DNA from: Nocardioides agariphilus
Lineage (GTDB): Bacteria > Actinomycetota > Actinomycetes > Propionibacteriales > Nocardioidaceae
Reading direction: 5' to 3'
Length of the DNA: 64,000 nucleotides
Assembly: GCF_015352445.1 (NCBI RefSeq)
Contig: NZ_JADKPO010000012.1
Coordinates: 1 to 64,000, forward strand
Positions 26,791-35,864 of the stretch are shown piece by piece (position 1 is the first letter of the stretch; every line of letters begins with the position of its first letter). Under the pieces are notes generated by a model. That model was not told the origin of the DNA and searched no databases. It was given only the letters and a program-made list of their open reading frames with translations. The position numbers and the translations under genes are program-made.

Positions 26791-27683
26791 TCGACTTCGA
26801 GGACCTCCCGGTCTCGCTGCGAGCTGAGCTCGGCTCGGCCGGTCTCGACGCCGGCGACGTCTACCGCCACGTGGTCGAGGCGCTCGAGGAGGACCTGCCG
26901 ACCGGCGTCGACGTCACGAGTGAGGCCACCATCGCAGCCGGGGCGCGTGCGGTCGCCGACTTCGGCGCCCGCAGCGCCGGTGTCGTCGCCGGCCTCGGAG
27001 TCGCCGAGCTGGCTCTCCGCGTGGTCGTGGGCGACGACCTGACCGTCGAGCACCGTGTCGCCGACGGCAGCCGCGTCGCCGCGGGAGAAGTGGTGATGCG
27101 AGTCGCCGGTCCGACCCGCGGCCTGCTGACCGCCGAGCGCACCGCGCTCAACCTGGCCTGCCACCTCTCCGGAGTCGCGACCGCGACCGCCTTGTGGGTC
27201 GAGGCGCTGGAGGGCACCCGTGCCCGCGTGCTCGACACCCGCAAGACGCTGCCCGGACTCCGCGCACTGCAGAAGTACGCCGTGCGGTGCGGCGGCGGGG
27301 TCAACCACAGGTTCTCGCTGGGTGACATGGCGATGGTCAAGGACAACCACGTCGTCGCGGCGGGTGGGGTGGTGCCGGCCTTCCACGCCGTGCGTGCCGC
27401 CTATCCCGACATCCCCGTCGAGGTCGAGGTGACCGATCTCGACCAGCTACGTGACCTCCTCGACGCCGGATGCGATCGGATCCTGCTCGACAACATGGAC
27501 TCTGCGACGATGGCCGAGGCCGTGCGGATCACGGCCGGGCGCGCGAGCCTGGAGGCGTCCGGCGGACTGACCCTCGAGCGCGCCCGGGAGGTGGCCGTCA
27601 CGGGCGTCGACTTCATCTCGGTCGGTGCGCTGACCCATTCGGTCACGGTCTTCGACATCGGCATGGATCTGCAGGATCTCTGA
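26787..27683 (+). CDS. nadC: Nicotinate-nucleotide pyrophosphorylase (carboxylating)
   Basis: Quinolinate phosphoribosyltransferase of 298 residues, making nicotinate mononucleotide, CO2 and PPi from quinolinate and PRPP. The segments TLNLACHLSGVAT-like (residues ~116-132), LDTRKTLPGLRALQKYAV and GGGVNHRFSLGDM carry the Arg, Lys and His residues of the active site, and DRILLDNM and EASGGL complete the barrel. ATG 26787 overlaps the nadB stop; its own stop overlaps the coaX ATG by one base. The three genes should form one operon. Confidence 0.95.
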   Translation: MIDFEDLPVSLRAELGSAGLDAGDVYRHVVEALEEDLPTGVDVTSEATIAAGARAVADFGARSAGVVAGLGVAELALRVVVGDDLTVEHRVADGSRVAAGEVVMRVAGPTRGLLTAERTALNLACHLSGVATATALWVEALEGTRARVLDTRKTLPGLRALQKYAVRCGGGVNHRFSLGDMAMVKDNHVVAAGGVVPAFHAVRAAYPDIPVEVEVTDLDQLRDLLDAGCDRILLDNMDSATMAEAVRITAGRASLEASGGLTLERAREVAVTGVDFISVGALTHSVTVFDIGMDLQDL

Positions 27684-28456
27684 TGACCCTGCTGGCCGCC
27701 GACATCGGTAACAGCTACACGGTGCTGGGGCTGGTAGCCGACGGCGATGTCAGCCACGACTGGCGCATTGCGACCGCGGCTCATCGCACCGCGGACGAAT
27801 GGGCGGTGTTGTTGCGCGGTCTGCTCGGCGAGACGCTCGCCGATGTCGATGGCATCGCTGTCTGCGCGACCGTGCCGACCGTGCTCGCCGAATGGCGCAC
27901 GATGTTGGCCAGCCATTTCTCCGACATCCCGCATGTCATCGTGCAATCGGGGGTGCGCACCGGTATCCCCGTGCTGACCGACAATCCACGTGAGGTCGGC
28001 AGCGACCGCATTGTCAACGCGCTCGCGGCGCTCACGACGTACGGCGGTCCCGCAATCGTGGTGGATTTCGGTGGCACGGCGACGACATTCGATGTCGTCA
28101 ACCGCAACGGCCAGTACGTCGGTGGGGCCATCGCGCCCGGAATCGAGATCTCGCTCGACGCGCTGGCTCGCCAAGGTGCCCAGCTGCGGATGGTCGAGCT
28201 CGTCCGGCCCCGGTCCGTCATTGCCAAGAACACTGTCGAAGCCCTGCAGTCCGGAATGCTCTTCGGTGTCGCCAGCCAGGTCGAGGGCATCGTCGCGCGG
28301 ATGATCGAGGAGCTCGGCGAAAGGCCGGCTGACGTGACCGTCATTGCCACCGGTTACCTCGCACCCGTGGTCGTCGAGGAGTGCAGGTGCTTCACCGAAA
28401 ACGACAACTGGTTGACCATTCGCGGACTCGAACTGGTGTTTCGCCGAAACGCCTGA
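27683..28456 (+). CDS. coaX: Type III pantothenate kinase
   Basis: CoaX (257 residues) phosphorylates pantothenate, the first step of CoA synthesis, by an ASKHA-fold kinase that is not feedback inhibited by CoA. DIGNSYTVLG is the P-loop-like start, DNPREVGSDRIVNA the pantothenate site and VVDFGGTATTFDVV the second phosphate-binding motif; the extra Gly in DFGGT is unusual compared with the common DFGT. The start overlaps the nadC stop (TGATG). Codon third positions are somewhat less GC-biased than in neighbours. Confidence 0.93.
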   Translation: MTLLAADIGNSYTVLGLVADGDVSHDWRIATAAHRTADEWAVLLRGLLGETLADVDGIAVCATVPTVLAEWRTMLASHFSDIPHVIVQSGVRTGIPVLTDNPREVGSDRIVNALAALTTYGGPAIVVDFGGTATTFDVVNRNGQYVGGAIAPGIEISLDALARQGAQLRMVELVRPRSVIAKNTVEALQSGMLFGVASQVEGIVARMIEELGERPADVTVIATGYLAPVVVEECRCFTENDNWLTIRGLELVFRRNA

Positions 28457-28567
28457 ATTCATGCAGGAAACGGCCGAGGGAGTTGGCGGAATTGACCAGG
28501 ACCGGGCTAATGTTCTCGTTTACGGGGACCAATCTGCCAATCCAGACATATTGAGGGAGCTCCACGC

Positions 28568-28891
28568 ATGGCGCAAAAGGTCCACATCGTCCTCGAAGAC
28601 GATCTTGACGGCAGTGCCGCCACCGAGACCGTTTCCTTCGGGCTCGACGGAAAGACCTATGAGATCGACCTGAACGACAAGAACGCCGCCAAGCTGCGCG
28701 ACGCTCTGGCCGCCTATGTGGCCGCCGGTCGTTCGACGGGCGGTCGCCGCGGCGGCCGCAAGGCCACGACCACCAACCTGGGCCCGAGTGCCCGCGAGGT
28801 CCGCGACTGGGCCCGTTCCAACGGCCACGACGTTCCCGACCGAGGCCGGATCCCGGCCGACGTACGCGCTGCGTTCGAAGCTGCTCACTGA
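28568..28891 (+). CDS. lsr2: Histone-like nucleoid-structuring protein Lsr2
   Basis: A 107-residue nucleoid protein that binds AT-rich DNA and silences horizontally acquired genes, the actinobacterial counterpart of H-NS. The N-terminal dimerisation domain includes MAQKVHIVLEDDLDG and the basic linker GGRRGGRKA. The C-terminal DNA-binding domain ends in SNGHDVPDRGRIPADV, whose RGR forms the AT-hook-like minor-groove clamp. The upstream gap is relatively AT-rich, with TAATGT at 28508-28513 as a possible -10, which would suit self-regulation. Position before clpC matches Rv3597c. Confidence 0.96.
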   Translation: MAQKVHIVLEDDLDGSAATETVSFGLDGKTYEIDLNDKNAAKLRDALAAYVAAGRSTGGRRGGRKATTTNLGPSAREVRDWARSNGHDVPDRGRIPADVRAAFEAAH

Positions 28892-28898
28892 TCCACCG

Positions 28899-28934
28899 AC
28901 GAACACGGGGTCCCGACCGGGACCCCGTGTTCGT
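28899..28934 (+). terminator. Strong hairpin terminator after lsr2
   Basis: A perfect 16-bp stem (28899-28914 with 28919-28934) closes a 4-nt GACC loop just after the lsr2 stop. No T-run follows. Stability and position make it a likely intrinsic terminator. Confidence 0.8.
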
Positions 28935-29057
28935 CATGTGGTGTCCGTCCGTTCCGGGTGAAGGCGTCCAGTCGCTGGGCCGGCTCCACGACGGTCGATC
29001 ATCCTCACCCCTCACGACGGGTCGAGCCGGCCCGATGTGTCATCGCGACCCGACTTT

Positions 29058-29071
29058 GTTCGCTGTCAGCG
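29058..29071 (+). promoter_or_regulatory. Candidate ClgR operator upstream of clpC
   Basis: GTTCGC-N5-GCG at 29058-29071 fits the ClgR site that I recall from Streptomyces clp and lon promoters. It lies 127 bp before the clpC start. A possible -10 hexamer TAGGCT is at 29101-29106, which would put the operator in the activator position. The leader that follows (29113-29165) can form a small GGGGTT-AGC-AACCCC hairpin. clgR itself is not in the window. Confidence 0.55.
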
Positions 29072-29197
29072 GACCGACGTTTCTCGCAACGGGGAACGCG
29101 TAGGCTGTCAGCGGGGTTAGCAACCCCGTAGCCCCCGAGCTCCGGCGAAAAGACAGCCGGGGGTCGGGCCCGAGAGTTTCAGGGATTTTCAGGAGCG

Positions 29198-31804
29198 ATG
29201 AGCATGTTCGAGCGGTTCACAGACCGAGCTCGCCGGGTGGTCGTGCTGGCCCAGGAAGAGGCCCGCATGCTCTCCCACAACTACATCGGCACCGAGCACA
29301 TCCTGCTCGGTCTCATCCATGAGGGCGAGGGGGTCGCCGCCAAGGCGCTCGAGAGCCTCGACATCTCGCTGGAGGCCGTCCGCGCCCAGGTCGAGGAGAT
29401 CATCGGCCAGGGGCAACAGGCGCCGAGCGGCCACATCCCGTTCACCCCGCGCGCCAAGAAGGTCCTCGAGCTGTCGCTGCGCGAGGCGCTGCAGCTGGGC
29501 CACTCCTACATCGGCACCGAGCACATCCTGCTCGGCCTGATCCGCGAGGGTGAAGGCGTCGCCGCACAGGTGCTGCAGAAGCTCGGCGCCGACCTCAACC
29601 GCGTGCGCCAGCAGGTCATCCAGCTGCTGTCGGGCTTCCAGGGCAAGGAGTCGGCGTCCTCTGGCGCGGCCGCCTCGGGTGCGGGCGGCGACGCGCCGTC
29701 GTCGTCGCTGGTGCTCGACCAGTTCGGCCGCAACCTCACGCAGGAGGCGCGAGAGTCCAAGCTCGACCCGGTCATCGGGCGTGAGCAGGAGATGGAACGC
29801 GTCATGCAGATCCTCTCCCGCCGCACGAAGAACAACCCGGTCCTGATCGGCGAGCCCGGCGTCGGCAAGACGACCATCGTCGAGGGCCTGGCCCAAGACA
29901 TCGTGCGCGGCAACGTGCCCGAGACGCTCAAGGACAAGCAGATCTACACCCTCGATCTCGGCGCGCTGGTGGCCGGCAGCCGCTACCGCGGCGACTTCGA
30001 GGAGCGCTTGAAGAAGGTGCTCAAGGAGATTCGCAGCCGCGGCGACATCGTGCTGTTCATCGACGAGATCCACACCCTCGTCGGCGCGGGTGCCGCAGAG
30101 GGCGCCATCGACGCCGCCAGCATCCTCAAGCCGATGCTCGCCCGTGGCGAGCTCCAGACGATCGGTGCGACCACGCTCGACGAGTACCGCAAGTACCTCG
30201 AGAAGGACGCCGCTCTCGAGCGTCGCTTCCAGCCCATCCAGGTCGCCGAGCCGTCGATCGCCCACACCATCGAGATGCTCAAGGGTCTGCGCGACCGCTA
30301 CGAGGCCCACCACCGCGTCACGATCACCGACGAGGCGCTGGTCTCCGCAGCCACGCTGGCCGACCGCTACATCTCCGACCGGTTCCTGCCCGACAAGGCC
30401 ATCGACCTGATCGACGAGGCCGGCTCGCGGCTGCGCATCCGCCGGATGACCGCACCCGCCGACCTGCGCGAGTACGACGACAAGATCAGCGACGTCCGCC
30501 AGCGCAAGGAGGCCGCGATCGACGGCCAGGACTTCGAGGCGGCTGCGCGTCTGCGTGACGAGGAGAAGCAGCTGATCCTCAAGAAGGCCGACCGCGAGAA
30601 GCAGTGGCGCGCGGGCGACATGGACGAGGTGGCCGAGGTCGACGAGGAGTTGATCGCCGAGGTGCTCGCCGTGGCGACCGGCATCCCGATCGTCAAGCTC
30701 AGCGAGGAGGAGTCGACCCGTCTGCTCAAGATGGAGGACGAGCTCCACAAGCGCGTGATCGGCCAGGAGGAGGCCGTCAAGGCGCTCAGCCGGGCCATCC
30801 GTCGTACTCGTGCCGGCCTGAAGGACCCCAAGCGACCCGGCGGCTCGTTCATCTTCGCCGGTCCCTCCGGCGTCGGTAAGACCTGGCTGTCCAAGACGCT
30901 GGCGGAGTTCTTGTTCGGCGACGAGGACGCGCTCATCCAGCTCGACATGTCGGAGTTCAGCGAGAAGCACACCGTCTCGCGGCTCTTCGGCTCACCTCCC
31001 GGCTACGTCGGCTACGAAGAGGGCGGGCAGCTCACCGAGAAGGTGCGTCGCAAGCCGTTCTCCGTGGTGCTGTTCGACGAGGTCGAGAAGGCCCACCCCG
31101 ACATCTTCAACAGCTTGTTGCAGATCCTCGAAGAGGGCCGGCTCACCGACTCCCAGGGTCGGGTCGTCGACTTCAAGAACACGGTGATCATCATGACCAC
31201 CAACCTCGGCACCAAGGACATCTCCAAGGGCGTCAGCCTGGGCTTCAACCAGGGCAGCGACACCGCTGGGTCCTATGACCGGATGAAGGCCAAGGTCCAG
31301 GAGGAGCTCAAGCAGCACTTCCGGCCCGAGTTCCTCAACCGTGTCGACGAGATCATCGTGTTCCCGCCGCTGTCGCGTGAGCAGATCATCGCGATGGTCG
31401 ACAACATGATCGCGGGCGTCGAGCTTCGCCTGAAGGACCGTGACATGAGCCTCGAGCTCACCCAGGCCGCCAAGGACCTGCTTGCCGAGCGTGGCTTCGA
31501 CCCGGTGCTCGGTGCTCGCCCGCTGCGGCGCACGATCCAGCGCGAGATCGAGGACGTGCTCGCCGAGAAGATGCTCTACGGCGAGGTCGGCCCCGGCCAG
31601 ATCGTGCTCGTGGACGCCGAGGGTGAGGGTCCGACCGGGACGTTCACGTTCAAGGGTCAGAAGGTCGGCGTGCTGCCGGACCTGCCGCCGTTCGAGACGG
31701 CCGACGTGGTGGCCGACCCCAGCCACGACGACCCGATCCGCGGCGAGGGCGAGGACGCCACTCCCGGCCCGACCGACATCGAGAAGTCGACCGGCACTGA
31801 CTAG
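29198..31804 (+). CDS. clpC: ATP-dependent Clp protease ATP-binding subunit ClpC
   Basis: An 868-residue Hsp100 unfoldase that feeds substrates to ClpP1P2. Two Clp-N repeats occupy residues 1-145 (each with [14 protein letters not shown] or [14 protein letters not shown]), then AAA domain 1 with Walker A GEPGVGKT at 218-225. A UVR coiled-coil domain lies at about 425-460 and AAA domain 2 has GPSGVGKT near 555. The UVR motif and N-domain pair distinguish ClpC from ClpB and ClpA. The start has an AGGAG ribosome site 5 bp before ATG. Likely ClgR-regulated (see operator). Confidence 0.97.
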   Translation: MSMFERFTDRARRVVVLAQEEARMLSHNYIGTEHILLGLIHEGEGVAAKALESLDISLEAVRAQVEEIIGQGQQAPSGHIPFTPRAKKVLELSLREALQLGHSYIGTEHILLGLIREGEGVAAQVLQKLGADLNRVRQQVIQLLSGFQGKESASSGAAASGAGGDAPSSSLVLDQFGRNLTQEARESKLDPVIGREQEMERVMQILSRRTKNNPVLIGEPGVGKTTIVEGLAQDIVRGNVPETLKDKQIYTLDLGALVAGSRYRGDFEERLKKVLKEIRSRGDIVLFIDEIHTLVGAGAAEGAIDAASILKPMLARGELQTIGATTLDEYRKYLEKDAALERRFQPIQVAEPSIAHTIEMLKGLRDRYEAHHRVTITDEALVSAATLADRYISDRFLPDKAIDLIDEAGSRLRIRRMTAPADLREYDDKISDVRQRKEAAIDGQDFEAAARLRDEEKQLILKKADREKQWRAGDMDEVAEVDEELIAEVLAVATGIPIVKLSEEESTRLLKMEDELHKRVIGQEEAVKALSRAIRRTRAGLKDPKRPGGSFIFAGPSGVGKTWLSKTLAEFLFGDEDALIQLDMSEFSEKHTVSRLFGSPPGYVGYEEGGQLTEKVRRKPFSVVLFDEVEKAHPDIFNSLLQILEEGRLTDSQGRVVDFKNTVIIMTTNLGTKDISKGVSLGFNQGSDTAGSYDRMKAKVQEELKQHFRPEFLNRVDEIIVFPPLSREQIIAMVDNMIAGVELRLKDRDMSLELTQAAKDLLAERGFDPVLGARPLRRTIQREIEDVLAEKMLYGEVGPGQIVLVDAEGEGPTGTFTFKGQKVGVLPDLPPFETADVVADPSHDDPIRGEGEDATPGPTDIEKSTGTD

Positions 31805-31824
31805 GGTCACTGCATGACATCACG

Positions 31825-31855
31825 CGAGGCCCCCGCTCGATGAGCGGGGGCCTCG
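31825..31855 (+). terminator. Hairpin terminator after clpC, overlapping the next start codon
   Basis: A 14-bp stem (31825-31838 with 31842-31855) closes a 3-nt loop, 20 bp after the clpC stop, followed by TCGTTCT. The ATG of the next gene (31840-31842) lies in the loop and the first paired base. Confidence 0.75.
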
Positions 31856-32907
31856 TCGTTCTGGCCAGCACCGTCAAGGACACGCTGGCCAACGTCCAGC
31901 GCTATGTCGAGGGCAACCTGGCCGGTGGCGCCGACCACGTGGTGGTCTTCCTCGACGCGCCCGAGGACCCCGCGACGCCGGACATCCGTGCCTACCTCGC
32001 CGCTCACCCACACGCCACCGACGTGCTGTGCGACTCCTCGTGGTGGGTCGACAAGCGTCCCGAGCAGCTCAACACCCGCCAGCGGATCAACGCCAACGTG
32101 GTCAAGGCGCTGCTCTCGACGGTCTCCTGGGCAGACTGGGTCTTCCACGTCGACGGCGACGAGGTCGTGCAGATCTCGCGGCCGGCCCTGTCCTCCGTGC
32201 CGGCCTCGCAGCTGGCGGTGAACCTGGCGCCGCTCGAGGCGGTGTCCCGCAAGCAGTGGGACGGCGACCCGACCTGGTTCAAACGGCTGCTCGAGCCCGA
32301 GGACCTGACCCTGCTCAAGACCCTCGGCGCGATCGAGCGACCGGCCAACGGCGCGCTGTTCCACGGCCACGTCGAGGGGAAGTCGGGACTGCGGCCCACC
32401 ACCGATCTCTGGCTGGCGCTGCACCACGTGGTCGACGCCGACAAGCACGAGGTCGCGCCGTTCACGCACCCCGGCCTGCGCGTGCTGCACTACGAGTCGT
32501 ACTCCGGTGAGGACTTCGTGCGGAAGTGGACCTCGATCCTGGCTGCCGGTCCGACTCCCGCCTTCCGGCCGGCCCGCGAGCCCACGGCCGTCGCCCTCCA
32601 AGCGCTGATCGGCAAGGGCCTGACACCCGAGCAGGCAGAGCCCTACTTGATGCGCATCTTCGAGCGCACCACCGAGGACGACTTCGACACCCTGCGCGAC
32701 CTCGGCCTCCTCGAGCACATCGACCCCCGCGCGGGCACCCACCAGCCCGCCGACCTGCCCGACGGGTCCTTGGCGACCTTGCTCGACGCCGTACGCCCCG
32801 AGCCCAAGCGCCCCTTCCACCACGGCACCCCCGCCGACAAGGTACGCCGGATCCTCGACCGCATCGCCCCTGGTTCTGGCGGCCGCCGCGGCCTCCTTCG
32901 GCGCTGA
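31840..32907 (+). CDS. Glycosyltransferase family 2-like protein
   Basis: A 355-residue protein beginning LVVLASTVKDTLANVQRYVE, with VVVFLDAPED and the metal-binding FHVDGDEVV, as in the Glyco_tranf_2_4 group that resembles the gene at 22116. The substrate is unknown. ATG 31840 is the only reasonable start, because the fold begins within four residues, yet it sits in the loop of the clpC terminator hairpin. Expression may therefore be low or depend on readthrough and local melting. The C-terminus is Arg-rich. Confidence 0.8.
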   Translation: MSGGLVVLASTVKDTLANVQRYVEGNLAGGADHVVVFLDAPEDPATPDIRAYLAAHPHATDVLCDSSWWVDKRPEQLNTRQRINANVVKALLSTVSWADWVFHVDGDEVVQISRPALSSVPASQLAVNLAPLEAVSRKQWDGDPTWFKRLLEPEDLTLLKTLGAIERPANGALFHGHVEGKSGLRPTTDLWLALHHVVDADKHEVAPFTHPGLRVLHYESYSGEDFVRKWTSILAAGPTPAFRPAREPTAVALQALIGKGLTPEQAEPYLMRIFERTTEDDFDTLRDLGLLEHIDPRAGTHQPADLPDGSLATLLDAVRPEPKRPFHHGTPADKVRRILDRIAPGSGGRRGLLRR

Positions 32908-32911
32908 CCCG

Positions 32912-32976
32912 GGGTACTCCCGTGCGGTTAGCGGGTGAAATCGGCGATCTGACCCGTCAACTGCACGGGACTATCC
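32912..32976. repeat. Inverted repeat at the mutY stop codon
   Basis: Arms 32912-32936 and 32952-32976 form an imperfect ~25-bp hairpin between two convergent genes. The right arm, read on the minus strand, gives TAGTCCCGTGC then AGTTGACGGGT, identical over 22 nt to the panC-end element, and its TAG (32971-32973) is the mutY stop. It should act as a bidirectional terminator. Confidence 0.8.
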
Positions 32977-33837
32977 CGGCAGCGCGTAACCCACGGCGGT
33001 CTCGACCAGGAGCCCGTCGGTCAGCAGGGACGTCAGGCAGCGAGCACGCTGGGCGTCGTCCGACCAGGCACGGTCCAGGCGCGAGCTGGGCACCGGATCA
33101 GGCGACTCACGTACGACGGCCATCAGGCGGCCTCGGCACTGACGATCCGTACCTGCCCAGGTCTGCGCCTTGCGGGGCGCACCGTCGTACGCCGGGTAGC
33201 CGGCGGCGCGCCACGCACACTGGTCGGCGACGGGGCAGCCGCTGCACGTCGGCTTGGCGGCCGTGCAGACCAGGGCCCCGAGCTCCATCAGTGCGATCGA
33301 CCAGGTGGCGGCTTCGGCATCGTCCTGCGGGAGCAGGTCCTCCGCGCGCCGGCGCTCTGCTGAGGTGACGGCAACGGGTGGGAGCTCGTCGCCGACGACG
33401 AGGCGGGCGAGCACGCGCCGTACGTTCGTGTCGAGTACTGCGTGGCGCTCGCCGTACCCGAACACCGCGATCGCGGCGGCGGTGTACGGACCGACACCGG
33501 GCAAGCCGACCAGGTCGTCGTACGACGAGGGCACCTGGCCGTCGTACGCCTCGACGATCACGGTGGCGGCCGCGTGCAGCCGCAGGGCGCGGCGTGGGTA
33601 GCCGAGGCGACCCCACGCTCGGACGGCCTCACCACTGGGTGCGGCGGCGAGGGCCGCGGGCGTCGGCCACGATTCCATCCAGAGGCGGTGGACCGGCTCG
33701 ACCCGGGCCACGGGCGTCTGCTGGAGCATGAACTCCGAGACCATCACCGACCACGGCGTCGCGTGCTCGCCGCGCCAGGGCAGCTCGCGGGCGTGGGCGT
33801 CGTACCACGCGAGCATGGGGGCAACCAGGTCGTTCAT
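32971..33837 (-). CDS. mutY: A/G-specific adenine glycosylase
   Basis: MutY (288 residues) removes adenine mispaired with 8-oxoguanine. Glu35 in SEFMLQQT is the expected proton donor, LPGVGPYTA at 112-120 is the helix-hairpin-helix with catalytic Asp136 in VLDTN, and Cys191, 198, 201 and 207 (C-x6-C-x2-C-x5-C) hold the [4Fe-4S] cluster. The C-terminal NUDIX-like 8-oxoG recognition domain of E. coli MutY is replaced by a short ~65-residue region, as is common in actinobacteria. The stop codon lies in a repeat element. Confidence 0.94.
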   Translation of the reverse strand: MNDLVAPMLAWYDAHARELPWRGEHATPWSVMVSEFMLQQTPVARVEPVHRLWMESWPTPAALAAAPSGEAVRAWGRLGYPRRALRLHAAATVIVEAYDGQVPSSYDDLVGLPGVGPYTAAAIAVFGYGERHAVLDTNVRRVLARLVVGDELPPVAVTSAERRRAEDLLPQDDAEAATWSIALMELGALVCTAAKPTCSGCPVADQCAWRAAGYPAYDGAPRKAQTWAGTDRQCRGRLMAVVRESPDPVPSSRLDRAWSDDAQRARCLTSLLTDGLLVETAVGYALPG

Positions 33838-33905
33838 CGTCGGCGATCGTAGGTGGGCCGGTGTGGCAACCCGGCGCGAGCCCCCCGGCTGTCTAGCGTC
33901 GTCGC

Positions 33906-34670
33906 ATGGTCCAGCCGCGCCGACCTCGGCGTCCGCCTGCGCGGGTGTTCTGGGTACGCCGCGTCGCGGTCCTGGGCACCGCCTCCTTGATGGTGTTCGC
34001 CCTCGGGCGGCTCCTGGTGGGATCCAGCGACGGCGCGGACTCGGGCCCGGCAGGTGCTGGCGCGGTGCAGGCAGCCGCTACGCAGACGGCCCCGGCCAGC
34101 TCGAGCGGGCCTGAGATCCAGCTGCCGCGAGGTACGAAGAAGCCGCGCAAGTCACGCGTGCCGAAGCCGTCGGTGACGCCCCTGGCCCAGCCCGATGGCC
34201 CGTGCGTGCCCGAGGACGTGGTCGTCACCCCGGAGGTACGTGACCCGATCGGCGGCGGCGACGTCGTGATCGCGCTCCTGCTGCGAACCCTGCAGTCCCC
34301 GGCGTGCACCTTCGACGTGTCGGCACGTAGCGTGACGCTGACCATCAGCTCCGGCAACGACTTCATCTGGGCGAGCCGTCAGTGCCCGGGCGCGGTGCCG
34401 ACCACCAGCGTCGTCGCCCGCAAGGACGTGGCGACCTACGTCTACGTCACCTGGAACGCCAAGCGCTCGGACGAGAGCTGCTCGCGGCTGACCGAGTGGG
34501 CGATGCCCGGCTGGTACCACGTGCGCGTCGCAGTCCTCGGCGGCGAACCCGCCGACGAGCAGTTCGAGCTGGCCGCTCCCACTCCGGCAACCATCACCAA
34601 GACCGTCACCCCCAAGCCCTCCCCGACCCCCACCAAGCAGACCAAGAAGCCGAAGCCCGACCTGCGGTAG
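33906..34670 (+). CDS. Hypothetical membrane-anchored extracytoplasmic protein
   Basis: A 254-residue protein with a basic N-terminus and one membrane segment at about 17-38 (WVRRVAVLGTASLMVFALGRLL). A low-complexity Ala/Pro/Lys linker follows to about residue 100. The domain at about 100-220 has four Cys that could pair (CVPED, ACTFD, RQCPG, ESCSR) and beta-strand patterning. The tail is Thr/Pro/Lys-rich and resembles wall-spanning regions. No known family was recognised. It converges on disA, and homologues at this place appear to be a Nocardioides trait, which is inference. Confidence 0.7.
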   Translation: MVQPRRPRRPPARVFWVRRVAVLGTASLMVFALGRLLVGSSDGADSGPAGAGAVQAAATQTAPASSSGPEIQLPRGTKKPRKSRVPKPSVTPLAQPDGPCVPEDVVVTPEVRDPIGGGDVVIALLLRTLQSPACTFDVSARSVTLTISSGNDFIWASRQCPGAVPTTSVVARKDVATYVYVTWNAKRSDESCSRLTEWAMPGWYHVRVAVLGGEPADEQFELAAPTPATITKTVTPKPSPTPTKQTKKPKPDLR

Positions 34671-34675
34671 GCCCG

Positions 34676-34707
34676 GTTGGTTTCCCCGGACATCCGGGGA
34701 AACCGAC
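34676..34707. terminator. Bidirectional hairpin between the hypothetical gene and disA
   Basis: A 12-bp perfect stem GGTTTCCCCGGA / TCCGGGGAAACC with a 2-nt loop at 34679-34704, extended outward by a few further pairs, lies between two convergent genes and should end transcription from both sides. Confidence 0.75.
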
Positions 34708-34757
34708 GCAGGTCAGGGAGAACTTCACCTGACATGCGACAGGAAGGCCTGACCGCT

Positions 34758-35837
34758 CTAGACGTACCGCTCCAGGATCGTCGACTCCGCCAGGCGTGAG
34801 AGACCCTCGCGTACGGAGCGGGCACGCAGCTCACCGACGCCGTCGACAGCCTGCAGGTCATCGACGCCGGCCGAGAGCAGCTTCTGCAGGGTCGAGAAGT
34901 GCTCGACCAGCCGGTCGACCACGGGCGTGGGCAGTCGGGGCACCTTGGCCAGCAGGCGGTAGCCGCGGGGTGCGACCGCGCCGTCGAGGTGCTCGCCGAG
35001 GCCCAGCGCCTTGGCGACGGCCAGCGGGTCGACGAGGTCGGTGGGCGACAGCGACTCCAGCAGCGCGAGCAACGCCTCGGGGCTGCGCGCGCGACGCCCG
35101 GTCGGCACGTAGTCGCGGATGACCAGCTCGCGGTCGGCGTCGACCCCGGTGACCAGCTCCTCGAGCTGGAGGGAGAGCAGGCGACCGTCGGTGCCGAGCT
35201 CGAGCACGTAGTCCTCGATCTCGCGGGCGATCCGGATCACCATCTCGAGCCGCTGGGCGACGACGGCGACGTCTCGCACGGTGACGAGGTCCTCGATCTC
35301 GAGGGCCGACAACGTGCTGGAGACCTCGTCGAGCCGCAGCTTGTAGCGCTCGAGCGTTGCCAACGCCTGGTTGGCGCGGGAGAGGATCTGGCCGGAGTCC
35401 TCGAGCACGTGGCGGGTGTCGCCGACGTAGGCCGCGATGATCTGCATTGACTGCGACACCGAGATGACCGGGTAGCCGGTCTGCTTGGCAACGCGGTCGG
35501 CGGTGCGGTGGCGCGTGCCGGTCTCCTCGGAGGGGATCCGCTGGTCGGGCATCAGGTGTACGGCGGCGCGCAGGATCCGGGTGAGGTCCTTGTCGACGAT
35601 GATCGCGCCGTCCATCTTGGCCAGCTCGCGCAGACCGGTCGCGGTGAACGGGACGTCGAGCACGAACCCGCCCGTCGCGATCGACTCGACGGTGCGGTCG
35701 TTGCCCAGCACGATCAGCGCGCCGGTGCGGCCGCGCAGGATGCGTTCGAGTCCGTCACGCAGGGGAGTGCCGGGAGCGATCAGCGCCAGCGCCGTGCGCA
35801 AGCGCAGGACGTCGTCGGTGCGTTCGATGCCGGCCAC
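34758..35837 (-). CDS. disA: DNA integrity scanning protein / diadenylate cyclase
   Basis: DisA (359 residues) makes cyclic di-AMP from ATP and in relatives slows synthesis when it meets branched DNA. The DAC domain has DGA at 76-78 and RHR at 109-111, both needed for catalysis. The central helical domain forms the octamer spine, and the C-terminal helix-hairpin-helix ([21 protein letters not shown]) binds DNA junctions. It lies 27 bp downstream of radA on the same strand, as in mycobacteria and Bacillus. c-di-AMP often controls osmolyte import; an OpuA-like transporter is encoded 15 kb away. Confidence 0.97.
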   Translation of the reverse strand: MAGIERTDDVLRLRTALALIAPGTPLRDGLERILRGRTGALIVLGNDRTVESIATGGFVLDVPFTATGLRELAKMDGAIIVDKDLTRILRAAVHLMPDQRIPSEETGTRHRTADRVAKQTGYPVISVSQSMQIIAAYVGDTRHVLEDSGQILSRANQALATLERYKLRLDEVSSTLSALEIEDLVTVRDVAVVAQRLEMVIRIAREIEDYVLELGTDGRLLSLQLEELVTGVDADRELVIRDYVPTGRRARSPEALLALLESLSPTDLVDPLAVAKALGLGEHLDGAVAPRGYRLLAKVPRLPTPVVDRLVEHFSTLQKLLSAGVDDLQAVDGVGELRARSVREGLSRLAESTILERYV

Positions 35838-35864
35838 GGCGGGAGTCTAGGGCGAAGGCGGAGG

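Noticed and set aside
29113-29190. A tRNA or small structured RNA before clpC
   Set aside because: The hairpins do not form a cloverleaf and no T-psi-C loop or anticodon arm fits; a plain leader is more likely.
29189-30970. A 593-codon minus-strand frame opposite clpC
   Set aside because: Antisense shadow; clpC is fully conserved on the other strand.
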